Positions 20,110 to 30,108 are shown, counted from the stretch's first letter. The stretch: DNA of 64,000 nucleotides from Ascarosepion bandense (GCA_037127315.1 JBBBDQ010001918.1:2709501-2773500); one strand, 5' to 3'. Translations and numbers: made by a program. The notes: generated by a model from the sequence alone, not told the origin.

Positions 20110-21020
20110 CTCCTTGCCTTAGTTGGTATTATAGCTGACACCAGCCAATCACTGTGAGGGGGAACCAAGGTGTATGCATATTCATTACATCATACTCTAT
20201 AGGAATTTTTTTTTACATAATATAGGTTTTCTGTGATTTCGTTTTGCCTGTGAGTTACTGTTGTTGACAATGAAGTTAGCAGTTTTAAGTAACTACTCAA
20301 GCCTTTACAGTGCATTCGCATATTAAGTAAATGCAATATAATCGATTCTGCTTTTGCAGCCGACCTTAAGTCATTTTCTCAGTGTAGTCATGTAGCTTCC
20401 CTGTGTCTTTTCTACAAATATTTTCACAGCTTTTGCTCTGATGAGCTTCTTTCTCTGGTGCCTCGACAAGAATTATTAGCATCAAAGTTCCACCCTTTTA
20501 CCATCGAAATATATTTGACGCCATTTAATATTTTTAATTTAGCGCATGCGCGTTGGTTGTTTTTGATTTTGTCGACTGGAAAGTATAGTGTGGCCAGTTT
20601 GGCACCATCTGCGAAGAAAGAGAAACATGACTCAATTCACTCCGCCAAAAATGTGTAGTGCTTGGCATTCGAGCTGGAAACTTTAACGCGAAAATTTCAG
20701 AGTGAAATTCGGGCTATGCTGCTAGTATAAAATTAAGCCTATAGCAGAATTTTCGAATTCATCGTAATAACCATCTCGGATCTGAAATGTTAGGTAATGT
20801 CAACAACAAATGTAAACAGGTTACGGAAATTAACGAAGATTAACGAAACTTGGTTATAAACAACCGACAATTTGAAATGATTTGTTTGACCATTACTTTT
20901 TATTGATACTCGTATTTAAGTCGATATTCTGTTTATCATCAAACAGTATTATATATTTATATCTACTGGCCTGATTATTTACGATAAATTTTTATTACGA
21001 AAATGTATGGCAGGATTCGT
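20110..21020. other. no gene recognised
   Basis: 20400-20500 (AGCTTTTGCTCTGATGAGC) resembles 7440-7550, so an old repeat is likely. It lacks a GAAA partner, so the TGATGAG there is not called a ribozyme. A plus-strand open frame at 20458-20658 has no recognisable domain. Confidence 0.5.
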
Positions 21021-21027
21021 TACAATT

Positions 21028-21108
21028 GAGTAATGAGTTCGATCCTTAATGTGCGCTCCATTCTTTCGGCCTTGTGCCACATCTAAGCTGCTCTTAGAAA
21101 ATCCCCAC
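21028..21108 (+). mobile_element. SINE family 2, partial
   Basis: GAGTTCGATCCTTAATGTGC (B-box-like) to TGTGCCACATCTAAGCTGCT. The head is missing. Confidence 0.55.
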
Positions 21109-21181
21109 TTTCCTTCTACCGTAACGTAGCTTCCCTGTGACTTTTCTCTGAATATTATTCTCATTAAATTTTTTCTATGGT

Positions 21182-21484
21182 CAGTCAGTCAGTTAAGTGC
21201 CATACGTGATACACGCTTGGGCGATCATGTCTCGAAAGAGACATGACTGACTGGGCAGAAGATTATCCCGCAGTAGGTTGCCATTGCTTTCTGCGGTAGA
21301 CTGGTTGCCGACCAAGGTTATAGAACCCAATCTGTCCTGTTATTTAACCCATAACTGGAAGGAATATGCAGATTAATACCTTTCCCAAGGGTATTTGTGC
21401 GTAAGTGAATGCAATGAATTTAACTGGAATTCGAACTCGGCTCCCCGATTTTTCGTTCCGAGCCGATATCCAATGCACCACAAG
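21182..21484 (-). mobile_element. SINE family 1, near full length
   Basis: Minus-strand copy ending at CAATGCACCACAA. The outermost head bases (CGCACAT) are missing. Tail and hairpin are well conserved. Confidence 0.93.
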
Positions 21485-21499
21485 AGACTAAGAATTTAA

Positions 21500-21720
21500 C
21501 CATATTTCTAGACTGGCAGTAAGATTTCACCAATTTACTTTTGAAACATTTTAGGTGTAACCATAAGTTCCATACTAACTTCTTCTTTTGCATTTCTTGC
21601 TTATGGAACTCTCTTCCGGCTCTATGCTTTCCAGTTTGCCCTTCAAACATTTAAATACAATGTCAATCATTACCTTCTGTCTTTGTAATTTCTGTTCTTT
21701 TATTGTACTCGCTCCCTAAT
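21500..21720 (+). pseudogene. LINE C-terminal remnant (CR1-like)
   Basis: Plus-strand reading LWNSLPALCFPVCPSN followed by a stop and an AATGTCAATC stretch resembles the LWNSLP...FK end of CR1-type ORF2 proteins. Confidence 0.45.
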
Positions 21721-22378
21721 CAATAATTTAATTTTTTTATTATGTTTTTATTACATATTTATATTTGTCCTTGATTTATTTTTGTGAAAAAAATTATGTT
21801 TGTGACATTCGCGACTTACTGTTCAAAATAAACTCCTTTGTCAATGTAATTTTTGCAGGGATTATACAATGACAATTCCTACGAATAGCAACGGGGTGCA
21901 TGTAAGGATATGGACTTCTTGATCCAAGCTTGTTGATGCATGTGTTACTGGCACATTCCCAAGATAAGCATTGGTATCAAACATCGAATGACATCTGTTA
22001 AACTATAACCATAGCGGATTAAGGAGAAGCCAGCCTTCGTTCCTCGGATTGAAATCAAATAGTGATTGTTAATACTCCCAGATAAATAATGGAGAAGCAA
22101 AACCCAGCCAATAAATTAGGGTCCTATTCACGGTAGCAGTGGGAGCATTGTAGGTCAAAGGTTAACACACGTTTGAATGTATCACTCCAAATGTCACCGA
22201 GACAAACAAAATCATTTAAAAAGACTAAAAACAGACCTTTTGTGAAAAGATTCACGCGTCAGGATTAATTTTCTGTCCATTATTTTTTGTCCATTAAATA
22301 TTTCTGTCCACTTTAAACTTGATGCATGTTTTTACTAAACACACTTGTTACTTGTTTCGTGTATGTATATATATATAG
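21721..22378. other. no gene recognised
   Basis: AT-rich with several T-runs. Nothing recognised. Confidence 0.7.
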
Positions 22379-22636
22379 TAGGTAATGGATATCGGCTCGG
22401 AACGTGAAATCAGAGAGACGAGTTCAAAATCCAGTTGAATTCGTTTCTTTTAATTATGCACAAATAGTCCAAGGAAAGATACTGAACCTTCTTTCCGCCC
22501 TCTAGTTATGGAATGAGTAACAGGACAGACTGGATTCTATAGCCTTGGTTGGCAACCTGTCTACCGCAGAAAGTAATGGCTACCTACTGCGGGAAAATCT
22601 TCTGCCTAGTCAGTCATGTCTAGGATCGCCTTCTCC
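22379..22636 (+). mobile_element. SINE family 1, tail truncated
   Basis: Head region AATGGATATCGGCTCGGAAC and B-box GAGTTCAAAATCC, then the body to CAGTCATGTCTAGGATCGCC. The hairpin is deleted. Confidence 0.88.
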
Positions 22637-22645
22637 AGACCGATA

Positions 22646-22648
<3 letters not shown>

Positions 22649-22687
<39 letters not shown>
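22649..22687. repeat. (TA)n microsatellite
   Basis: Uninterrupted TA tract. Confidence 0.97.
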
Positions 22688-22689
<2 letters not shown>

Positions 22690-22969
22690 TAGTTACTGGA
22701 AAAATTGCAGGGTTCGAAAAATTCGTAGCTAGTTCGTTTCCAATCAGCCCCGAAATGAGTGCTGAGCAGAAATAAATAACTGAGACCTTGATCTAAAAGA
22801 TAGGATCCTTTTAAAGCTCGCATGAAAAAAGATTGACACTAAAATCTTCATCGAAACCTTGTACGAAACATGGTTTATCACCTGTTTATATTTTCGGATA
22901 AAGTGTTGTTTTGAATAAACCATCCGGAGTTCATATATAATTATTTTTGTTCAGCTACTTTCGACGACT

Positions 22970-23245
22970 AATTGTCTATACTTCTGAGATGTGGCAGTAT
23001 TTACATTATTCCGACCGTTGTTCTCATCTTTATTGCCATGTTTACGAGGTTTCGGCCGTTGTACGCTCCGGCCTTCTTCAGGCCCTAGGATTTTCGAACC
23101 GAAACCTGTATTTCAAGGACACATGGCCCAGTAGAGAGTTGGCTTAAAGAGAGACAATTACATGGCTTCCGGGAGTGTCACCGTACATAGAATGAGAATG
23201 ATAAAAGTAAATCGAAGTTTCTAGCACCTGAAGAAATTATGGAAC
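22970..23245 (+). mobile_element. inverted-repeat tRNA/hammerhead-like element, copy 2, truncated
   Basis: The left arm holds the minus-strand motif (GTTTCGGCCGTTGTACGCTC, then CTTCTTCAGG). An A-box-like ACATGGCCCAGTAGAG follows at 23120, and the start of the plus-strand motif CTAGCACCTGAAGAA at 23221, where it is cut off. Same internal order as 18834-19345. Confidence 0.6.
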
Positions 23246-23324
23246 TTTATCTGATGCGCCTTAACCGATCGACCAAGAATGAGTCCACAGTTTAAAAGAA
23301 GTCGAATTAAGACATTAAACACTT

Positions 23325-23431
23325 AGATACACGCTTCGCCGATCATGTCTCTTTCAAGACATAATTGACTAAGCAAGGGATTTTCCTGTAGTTGGCTGCC
23401 ATTTATTTCTGCAGTAGACTGATTGCCAAGA
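23325..23431 (-). mobile_element. SINE family 1, diverged fragment
   Basis: AGATACACGCTTCGCCGATC to TAGACTGATTGCCAAG. Old copy with both ends missing. Confidence 0.75.
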
Positions 23432-23493
23432 TTAGAATAACAATGTAAAAAATGTAAATAATTACAACACCTCATCTTAGAAATATAGGCAAA

Positions 23494-24212
23494 CTAGCAG
23501 TATAGCCCGGCGTTGCTCGGGTGTCATGAAAGCTTTAAAACTAATCCATGGTCCTGGACCTGAGACTCTTTGAACGTTGAAACGAAAGACTAAAAAGCAA
23601 TAGTTGTTTCCAGTTAAAGCGAAATCGTAGACTGAAAGAAAAATGAATGGATGTAAGTCAAATTTTGATTTCCTGGTATCGATATCAATTAAGTTTGTTT
23701 CGTCGTAAACTGAATTTTGAAGGCTAAATGAGTCCTCTGAGTAAATGATATCATGGCTGAGACTAAGAACTACAATTATACCTACTCAGAGCCAAACCCA
23801 AAGCAAAAACTAAAATAAAAGGGCTGAAAAAATAGAGACATACAGGCAGATAAACAGACACACACACACAAACATCTTACCTTATATATATTTTTTTTTT
23901 CGATTGTAAGAACTGCATCCTTGAAACTTCGGAATATCGTTTCTTATGTCTTTGTCTATGAGTGTATCAAATTTGATTAAAATCGGACAAATCCTTCTAT
24001 AACCCGAATTTTTCGATTATCGATTTTCGATATTTATCGGGGGTACCTCGACACAAAACCTAGCTAAGAACACTCGCAGACGCCTAAAGTACAACTGTGT
24101 AAATTTTCAAGAAAATCGGTTCAGCTGTTTCGGAGTCTATAGGTAACGGACACACACACACACACATACACACAGAGACAAGTTCCATTTATAAATAAGT
24201 TTAGATTTAGAT
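23494..24212 (+). mobile_element. RTE-like dispersed repeat, copy 2
   Basis: Near full-length relative of 6436-7162, from CTAGCAGTATAGCCCGGCGT to TTTATAAATAAGTTTAG. The internal (TA)n is replaced by a T-run. Confidence 0.78.
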
Positions 24213-24375
24213 ATTCGTATTGATTAGTTTATACTTAACCTTATCCTCAAGAATTATTCAGCATCCAACGTCTGCAGTTCCATGCTTAACCTCAATTCCC
24301 AGACCATTTTAGATTTATATACACTTACACATTTACAAACACTCTATCCCTAATAGTAAGCACTCAGTAATAATA

Positions 24376-24666
24376 GTCACATGTGTTACATGCTTGGAAT
24401 TCATGTCTTGAGAGAGACATGACTGATTAGCCGATTTTCCCGCAGTAAATTGCCATTTTTTTCTGAAGTACACTGGTTGCCAACCAAGGCTATAAAACCT
24501 AATCTGTCCTGCTATTCAACCCATAGCTGGAGGGAGAAGAGCTAGATTCATACCTTTTCCAATGGTATTTGCGTGTTAAGTGAATGCAGTGAATTCAACT
24601 GGAATTCGAACTCGGCTCTCCGATTTCTCATACCGAGCTGATATCCACTACACCCGAACGCCCATT
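24376..24666 (-). mobile_element. SINE family 1, diverged
   Basis: Minus-strand copy with a decayed tail (GTCACATGTGTTACATGC) and a good head (CCGAGCTGATATCCACTACA). Confidence 0.85.
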
Positions 24667-25270
24667 CGAGACCTAAAAAAGTCTGACGTAAAACCAATGT
24701 TTATGGGTTTTTCACGCACTTTAGGAGATTACATCTGTAACTCTAATAAACAGAAATTAACATTAATTTCTGATATTGGTCCCACAGCCAGCAAATCGCT
24801 TGTAAATTAACATACCGCTTGTCAAAACTTCGGCCTGTCCCTGACCGTACTGATAACGCATAAGAACATAACGTTAAGCCTTTAAATGAAATGGTGGAAT
24901 GACATCAGTAATAAATTTTTCTATATTGCAAAATGATTTTTATCCTTAGTGATGACGGTGGCGACGGTGAAAAGCACCAGAGCTAAATTTTCATTAACTT
25001 TTGACCCAACTGTTCAATCTGACAATACTCCGAGGAAGTTGAAGTTGAAATAATTGTCAGGTCAAGTCTCCGGAAAGTTGAGAGATTCTTCCCAAACAGT
25101 ACTATTCCTTTTGAAGGGGCCTGGGATTATTTTCCTGCGCCTGGGGCAAGCGTAATTTTTTATACGGCTTTCCAGAAATGCCTCATTAAAAACTGTCCTT
25201 GTGTCAGATTCAGTTGCGACATAGGTGAGCAGATAAATATCTGTTCGCCAAGAGAAATATATGAAATACA
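24667..25270. other. no gene recognised
   Basis: No recognisable protein or RNA. 25060-25200 is less AT-rich than its surroundings, but its open frames carry stops. Confidence 0.6.
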
Positions 25271-25271
25271 A

Positions 25272-25280
25272 AACAAACAA

Positions 25281-25319
<39 letters not shown>

Positions 25320-25348
25320 CATATATATATGTACGAAGTGCAATTAAG

Positions 25349-25388
<40 letters not shown>
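25272..25388. repeat. (CA)n-(TA)n compound microsatellites
   Basis: A (CA)n passes into (TA)n at about 25297. A second pure TA tract lies at 25351-25388, separated by a GTACGAAGTGCAATTAAGC spacer. Confidence 0.95.
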
Positions 25389-25393
<5 letters not shown>

Positions 25394-25429
25394 TTTAGAA
25401 CATGTAATTTTTTTTTATATATATTCACT

Positions 25430-25481
25430 ACAAATCGTACATTTATTTCGACATTGACACTACAATGTCTCCTCAGGTGGT
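25430..25481 (-). ncRNA. hammerhead-like motif split by a SINE, family 6
   Basis: The minus strand has CTGAGGA (25476-25470), stem II GACATTG (25469-25463) pairing perfectly with CAATGTC (25456-25450), GAAA (25449-25446), a short AT-rich stem III and GUA. The SINE at 25482-25787 inserted five bases from the core, in the sequence that would form stem I. Stem I pairing across the insertion is poor. Relatives at 61915-62075. Confidence 0.5.
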
Positions 25482-25787
25482 CAGCCAGTTAAGTGCCATA
25501 CGTGATACACGCTTGGGCGATCATGTCTCGAAAGAGACATAACTGACTGGGCAAAAGATTATCCCGCAGTAGGTTGCCATTGCTTTCTGCGGTAGACTGG
25601 TTGCCGACCAAAGCTATAGAACCTAATCTGTTCTGTTATTTAACCCATAACTGGAAGTAATAGACGGATTAATACCTTTCCCAAGGGTATTTGCGCGTAA
25701 GTGAATGCAATGAATTCAACTGGAATTCGAACTCGGCTCTACCGATTTCTCGTTCCGAGTCGATATCCACTGTGCCACAACGCACAT
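25482..25787 (-). mobile_element. SINE family 1, full length, young-looking
   Basis: Flanked by a perfect 11-bp duplication CCTCAGGTGGT at 25471-25481 and 25788-25798, with few substitutions from the family pattern. The duplication contains part of a hammerhead-like core. Confidence 0.95.
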
Positions 25788-25899
25788 CCTCAGGTGGTAC
25801 ATGTTTTAAAATATAATTTATAATAAATATTCACAACTCTAAATATTATATATCGAGGACTGTTTTAAATTAATGTTTTGGACGTTGTAAAAAAATTTT

Positions 25900-25901
25900 T
25901 T

Positions 25902-25946
<45 letters not shown>
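25900..25946. repeat. (TA)n-(TG)n microsatellite
   Basis: ATATATATATG passing into a long GT tract. Confidence 0.96.
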
Positions 25947-25947
<1 letters not shown>

Positions 25948-25964
25948 CCATTTTTAAACGAGTT

Positions 25965-26012
25965 ATTTCGCTACCTAGGTTTTCTACAATAGGTGGTGTC
26001 TTCAGGTGCTTT
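25965..26012 (-). ncRNA. hammerhead-like motif, family 3, minus arm
   Basis: Minus strand CTGAAGA (26005-25999), a weak stem II, GAAA, an extra A, palindromic CCTAGG, UA, then GCGA. The inserted A before stem III departs from the canonical form. Confidence 0.5.
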
Positions 26013-26061
26013 TTAATAATATATTATTATTATTAAAAATTATTATCATTGTTATTAAAAA

Positions 26062-26104
26062 TCGTCTGAAGACACCACTCATGGTAGAAACCTGGGTAGC
26101 GAAA
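26062..26104 (+). ncRNA. candidate hammerhead ribozyme, family 3, plus arm
   Basis: CTGAAGA at 26066-26072. Stem II ACC (26074-26076) pairs with GGT (26083-26085). GAAA is at 26087-26090 and stem III CCTGGG at 26091-26096. The triplet is GUA, with cut expected after 26098. Stem I TCGT (26062-26065) pairs with GCGA (26099-26102), including one wobble. The three-bp stem II with flanking C-A mismatch weakens it. Confidence 0.55.
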
Positions 26105-26223
26105 TAACTCGTTTAAAAATATAAAATATTCAAAAGTTTTACAATTTAATTGTATAGAACACTTTTTAATACAAATGTGTACTGGTCTAACCCTATTATG
26201 ACCAAAACTAAGTATTAATCAAT

Positions 26224-26226
<3 letters not shown>

Positions 26227-26271
<45 letters not shown>
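26227..26271. repeat. (TA)n microsatellite abutting a ribozyme
   Basis: Ends at the 3' side (minus strand) of the hammerhead at 26273-26330. Confidence 0.97.
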
Positions 26272-26272
<1 letters not shown>

Positions 26273-26274
<2 letters not shown>

Positions 26275-26330
26275 CATCCGCAGACAGATCTGTTTCGCTG
26301 TATTACAGTTCATCAGTACGGTTAGACTCC
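26273..26330 (-). ncRNA. type I hammerhead ribozyme, family 1, copy in composite 1
   Basis: CTGATGA at 26316-26310. Stem II ACTGT/ACAGC has one A-C mismatch next to the core. GAAA is at 26296-26293. The palindromic stem III CAGATCTG is intact (26292-26285). GUC cleavage is expected between 26283 and 26282. Stem I CCGTA/TGCGG pairs fully, with the outer GTC/GAC helix kept. Confidence 0.72.
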
Positions 26331-26478
26331 GATTCCTCCATAACCCAGGCTCGAAACCCGACCGAACTGGCGTCAGTTGGCGACTCTACCCCTGGGCCAC
26401 GGGGCGTTCGGTGGAAGAAGGCAGTCTTTTTAGCGGATATCATATTACGCGTCCAGCAGTCAGAGTGCTCCAATTCAT
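26273..26478 (-). mobile_element. tRNA-like/hammerhead composite SINE, copy 1
   Basis: On the minus strand: about 70 nt shared with copy 2, an A-box-like TGGCCCAGGGGTAGAG (26399-26384), a B-box-like GGGTTTCGAGCC (26359-26348), then the hammerhead at 26330-26273, then (TA)n. The A-to-B spacing is about 40 nt, as in tRNA promoters. The tRNA acceptor ends do not pair well, so this is tRNA-derived, not a tRNA gene. Copy 2 at 28746-28958 has the same order. Confidence 0.72.
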
Positions 26479-26695
26479 TTTTAATGAATGAGCAATGCGT
26501 TCACGCTAAAAGTCTACCCCTCCTCCAGAGTGCTCAATCAAGGTGTGAGAGCGTAGTGGCCACTGAAAAATTCAAAGATTCAAAAAGTCATAACTTGTTC
26601 GTTTGCAATCGTTTTTATTTATTTTATTAATAACTAAAAGTACACATTTAGCAATCTAATATGTTTCACTTTTATTAAAGCTTCATTATGAATGA
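26479..26695. other. no gene recognised
   Basis: Sequence following the composite SINE. A plus-strand open frame starting at 26271 crosses the ribozyme and tRNA-like segments and is incidental. Confidence 0.65.
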
Positions 26696-27079
26696 CTAGC
26701 AGTATAGCCCGGCATTGCTCGGGTGTAATGAAAGCTTTAAAACTAATCCATGGTCCTGGACCTGAGACTTTTTGGACGTTGAAACGAAAGACTAAAAAGC
26801 AATAGTTGTTTCCAGTTAAAGCGAAACCGAAGACTGAAAGAAAAATGAATGGATGTAAGTCAAATTTTGATTTCCTGGTATCGATATCAATTAAGTTTGT
26901 TTCGTCGTAAACTGAATATTGAAGGCTAAATGAGTCCTCTGAGTAAATGGTATCATGGCTGAGACTAAGAACTACAATTATACCTACTTAGAGCCAAACC
27001 CGAAGCAAAACTAAAATAAAAGGGCTGGAAAAAATACAGACATACAGGCAGATAAACAGACACACACACAAACATCTTG

Positions 27080-27137
<58 letters not shown>

Positions 27138-27406
27138 ATATATATATATATTATCGATTTTCTGCACTATTGTCAGAACTGTAACCTTGAAACTTCTGAA
27201 TATCGTTTCTTATGTCTTTGTCTACGAGTGTATAAAATTTGATTAAAATCGGATCACTCCTTCTATAACCCGATTTTTTCGATTTTCGATATTTATCGGG
27301 GGTACCTCAACACAAAACCTAGCTAAGAACACTCGCAGACGCTTATAGTACAACTGTGTAAATTTTCAAGAAAATCGGTTCAGCCGTTGCGGAGTCTATA
27401 GGTAAC

Positions 27407-27451
<45 letters not shown>
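26696..27451 (+). mobile_element. RTE-like dispersed repeat, copy 3
   Basis: From CTAGCAGTATAGCCCGGCAT through a (TA)n near 27084-27150 to the (CA)n at 27409-27450. The final TTATAAATAAG is absent. Confidence 0.78.
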
Positions 27452-27862
27452 TATATGAAGAAAAAGAAAAGAATTTTGGTATGTTTTGTGTTGTTAGATT
27501 TTTCATTTTTTTAATCAGGTTTCATCATGTAAATCTCACACAGACAAACTAGAATTATGATGCTTTGAAAATAAAGCATTATTTGCTTTTTTTTTTTTTT
27601 TGCAGTTAGGCTTGGTATCCGTTAAGTTCTCTCCTTGAATTCGCAACGCTATAAATTATTCTAATACTTGTTAATCAAATGAAATGTCATGGTTTCCTGG
27701 AACATTCCGCTGGTGCAGCAATTCAACCATTTCTCCAAGCCGATATAATCAAGAAATCGCTTCCTTAAACAGACCATGGTAAGATTAGAACTCTGGTCTT
27801 ATCACAATTTCTCTGTCTATCGCACGGACGCGCGCGTGCAGACACACAACACACTCATATAT
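27452..27862. other. no gene recognised
   Basis: AT-rich with a T-run near 27588. Nothing recognised. Confidence 0.7.
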
Positions 27863-28152
27863 CAGTCAGTTAAGTGCCATACGTGATACAAGCTTCGGCG
27901 ATCATGTCTCGAAAGAGACATGACTGACTGGGTAGTAGATTATCCCGCAGTAAGTTGCCATAGCTTTCTGTGGGTGACTGGTTGAACCCAATCTCTCCTA
28001 TTATTTAACCCATAACTGGAGGGAAGAGACGGAATAATATATTTCCCATGGTTATTTGTGCGTAAGTGAATGCAAAGATTTCAACTAGAATTCGAACTTG
28101 GCTCCCCGATTTCTCGTTCCAAGCCGATATCCACTGCACCACAACGCACATC
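27863..28152 (-). mobile_element. SINE family 1, near full length
   Basis: From CAGTCAGTTAAGTGCCATAC to CACCACAACGCACATCC, with a small deletion after TGGTTG (the CCAACCAAGGCTATAG block is shortened). Confidence 0.93.
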
Positions 28153-28164
28153 CACATACATATA

Positions 28165-28260
28165 TATACGGGTTTTTTTAAAAAAGAGCAGATTTCGAAA
28201 ATTTAATAGAAATGAATCGTAAGAGACAGAATCACACTCAACACTTTTCAATCTTGTCGA
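28165..28260. repeat. partial copy of a short inverted-repeat element
   Basis: AAAAGAGCAGATTTCGAAAA and the following AAGAGACAGAATCACACTCA match the left part of the element at 29846-29992. Confidence 0.5.
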
Positions 28261-28498
28261 AATCCTTCTTGATATAGCATTTTTTTTCTCTTCAGATTTT
28301 GTATGGATTTAAATTGTTATAATCTGTGTCAACCGTTGAAATGGCCACACCCCAAGAAAAGTGGTTTTGTGTATTACAATATGCGAAATGTAACCTTAAA
28401 ATAATAAATTTTGAACCTTTTCCTATCCAGTAATGCGTTGAATGTTTCAGTCTCTTAGCATTTGTTTGTATTACGTTTTTGAAATTTTCTTTTTTTAA

Positions 28499-28557
28499 TG
28501 ACCCTATATATATATATATATATAGGGTCATATTTATATATATATGTAACATGGATA

Positions 28558-28589
<32 letters not shown>

Positions 28590-28663
28590 GGGTCATATAT
28601 ATATATATGTAACATGGATATATATATATATATATGACCATATATATATATGTAACATGCATA

Positions 28664-28697
<34 letters not shown>

Positions 28698-28705
28698 GAA
28701 GTTAT

Positions 28706-28745
<40 letters not shown>
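28499..28745. repeat. (TA)n tracts with interleaved TGACCC / GTAACATG spacers
   Basis: ATGACCC...GGGTCAT brackets a TA tract at 28499-28531. ATGTAACATG spacers separate further tracts up to 28745. The 164-codon minus-strand frame translates these repeats (IYIYIY) and is not a gene. Confidence 0.9.
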
Positions 28746-28748
<3 letters not shown>

Positions 28749-28803
28749 ATCCGCAGACAGATCTGTTTCGCTGTATCACAGCTCATCAGTATGGGTAGAC
28801 TCC
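28746..28803 (-). ncRNA. type I hammerhead ribozyme, family 1, copy in composite 2
   Basis: CTGATGA at 28789-28783. Stem II GCTGT/ACAGC is perfect with loop GAT. GAAA is at 28769-28766 and the palindromic stem III CAGATCTG is intact. GUC cleavage is expected between 28756 and 28755. In stem I one G-to-A change leaves an A-C mismatch at the middle pair. Outer GTC/GAC helix present. Confidence 0.72.
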
Positions 28804-28958
28804 GATTGCTTTTAACCCAGGATTGAAACCCGACCGAAGTGGCGTCAATCGGCGATTCTACCTCTGGGCTATGGCCGCTCGGTAGAAGAAGGCATACTTT
28901 TTAGCACGTATATTATAATTATACACGCCCAATAGCCAGATTGCTCCAGTTCATATAC
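28746..28958 (-). mobile_element. tRNA-like/hammerhead composite SINE, copy 2
   Basis: The minus-strand order matches 26273-26478: shared 5' region, A-box-like TAGCCCAGAGGTAGAATC, B-box-like GGGTTTCAATCC, hammerhead at 28803-28746, then (TA)n. The two copies differ by many substitutions but keep both boxes and the ribozyme core. Confidence 0.72.
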
Positions 28959-29117
28959 TCGCTACAAAATAAGCATACACGACAAAGATGCCACATACTT
29001 AATAAGTTTTATCGCAAAATGTTTCATTCTATTATTATAAAGAAAGAACAAATTACTTGTTTGATTATTAAACTGAGTAAATACGATGTTAACACTAGTT
29101 TGAGAGAAATCATTAAT

Positions 29118-29417
29118 TCAATGTTTACTGAACAGTCTCCACCTGTTCACCAGCAAGATTGATGCACAAAAACCAGCGATCAACAGTACAATTGAGTGCC
29201 TTGACATTTCACGATGAATGTTTGATATTGCACTTTTTATTCTTTTCTTAAGTTCATCGATGTCTCTAACTTTTTTGTTATACACGCGATCCTTTATCAT
29301 ACCCCATAACCAGAGGTCACCGGGGGTCAGATTATGGGAATGTGATGGCCATGACAACGGTTCGCCGCAACCTATGCAACGATTTGAGAATCGAAACAGT
29401 ACGGGCAAAATAAACAA
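29118..29417 (-). pseudogene. mariner-like transposase, C-terminal remnant
   Basis: The minus strand reads WPSHSHNLTPGDLWLWGMIK, DRVYNKKVRDIDELKKRIKS and further. It corresponds to the last catalytic D region (SPDLTPxDFxLWG) and the helical C-terminus of mariner transposases. In the S-P-D-L motif the catalytic D position reads N (SHNL), so the triad is damaged. The upstream DDE part is missing at the (TA)n of 29430. Confidence 0.8.
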
Positions 29418-29424
29418 TTTTGAT

Positions 29425-29427
<3 letters not shown>

Positions 29428-29460
<33 letters not shown>
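29428..29460. repeat. (TA)n microsatellite
   Basis: Uninterrupted TA tract adjoining the transposase remnant. Confidence 0.97.
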
Positions 29461-29463
<3 letters not shown>

Positions 29464-29543
29464 ACAACATATCTTCATTCGAGAATGTTTCATTGAATAA
29501 TACTTTTTTTTATTAAAGTGAGATTAGTTGTTATGTATATATC

Positions 29544-29569
29544 TATCTAAGCTTATTTATAAATTGAAC

Positions 29570-29611
<42 letters not shown>

Positions 29612-29766
29612 TTTGTGGATATCCGTTACCTATAGACTCCGGTTTAACTGGAAACAACTATTGCTTATTAGTCTTTCATGCCAACGTCTAATGTGTCTGA
29701 GCTTCAGGACCATGGATTAGTTTTAAAGCTTTCATTTCACCCGAGCAACGCCGGGCTATACTGCTA

Positions 29767-29768
<2 letters not shown>
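29544..29768 (-). mobile_element. RTE-like repeat with large internal deletion
   Basis: Both ends of the 6436-type repeat are present in minus orientation (CGAGCAACGCCGGGCTATAC and the (GT)n end). About 400 bp of interior is missing: GTTTCCAGTTAAAC joins directly to CGGAGTCTATAGG. Confidence 0.75.
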
Positions 29769-29820
<52 letters not shown>

Positions 29821-29835
29821 AGAGAGAGAGAGAGA
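29769..29835. repeat. (TA)n-(GA)n microsatellite
   Basis: TA tract followed by AGAGAGAGAGAGAGAG. Confidence 0.97.
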
Positions 29836-29845
29836 GCGGTTTATT

Positions 29846-29992
29846 TAAAAAGAGCAGATTTCGAAAATTTAACGCAAAGGCTACGAGACAGAAATACATT
29901 CAACATATTACTTGATAAGAAAAGACTGGCAAAATGTTAAATGTCCCTAAGTATTTGTTTTATAATAAATTTTCGAAATCTACTCTTTTTAT
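29846..29992. mobile_element. short inverted-repeat (MITE-like) element
   Basis: Ends AAAAAGAGCAGATTTCGAAA and, inverted, TTTCGAAATCTACTCTTTTT form ~25-bp terminal inverted repeats around a 95-bp interior. No target duplication resolved because TA tracts flank it. Confidence 0.6.
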
Positions 29993-29996
29993 AAAA

Positions 29997-30000
<4 letters not shown>

Positions 30001-30046
<46 letters not shown>

Positions 30047-30107
30047 TATAATAAGGAATATATAAACACATTAAATGTATGTATATATATATATATATAT
30101 ATATATA
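30001..30107. repeat. (TA)n tracts
   Basis: Two TA tracts separated by a short unique spacer. Confidence 0.95.
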
Positions 30108-30108
30108 G

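Larger units (their letters stand above)
25951..26126. mobile_element. inverted pair of hammerhead-bearing repeats, family 3
   Basis: Arms of about 60 bp (25951-26012 and 26062-26126) are inverse copies separated by an AT-rich 45-bp spacer. Each arm carries CTGAAGA...GAAAC and ends in GCGAAATAACTCGTTTA. The layout recalls the inverted terminal segments of Penelope-like insertions. Confidence 0.65.

Noticed and set aside
20436..20480. TGATGAGC as another hammerhead core
   Set aside because: No CU in front in the right place, no GAAA partner at stem II distance.
28292..28786. 164-codon minus-strand open frame
   Set aside because: Tyr-Ile repeats from (TA)n, crossing the ribozyme. Not coding.
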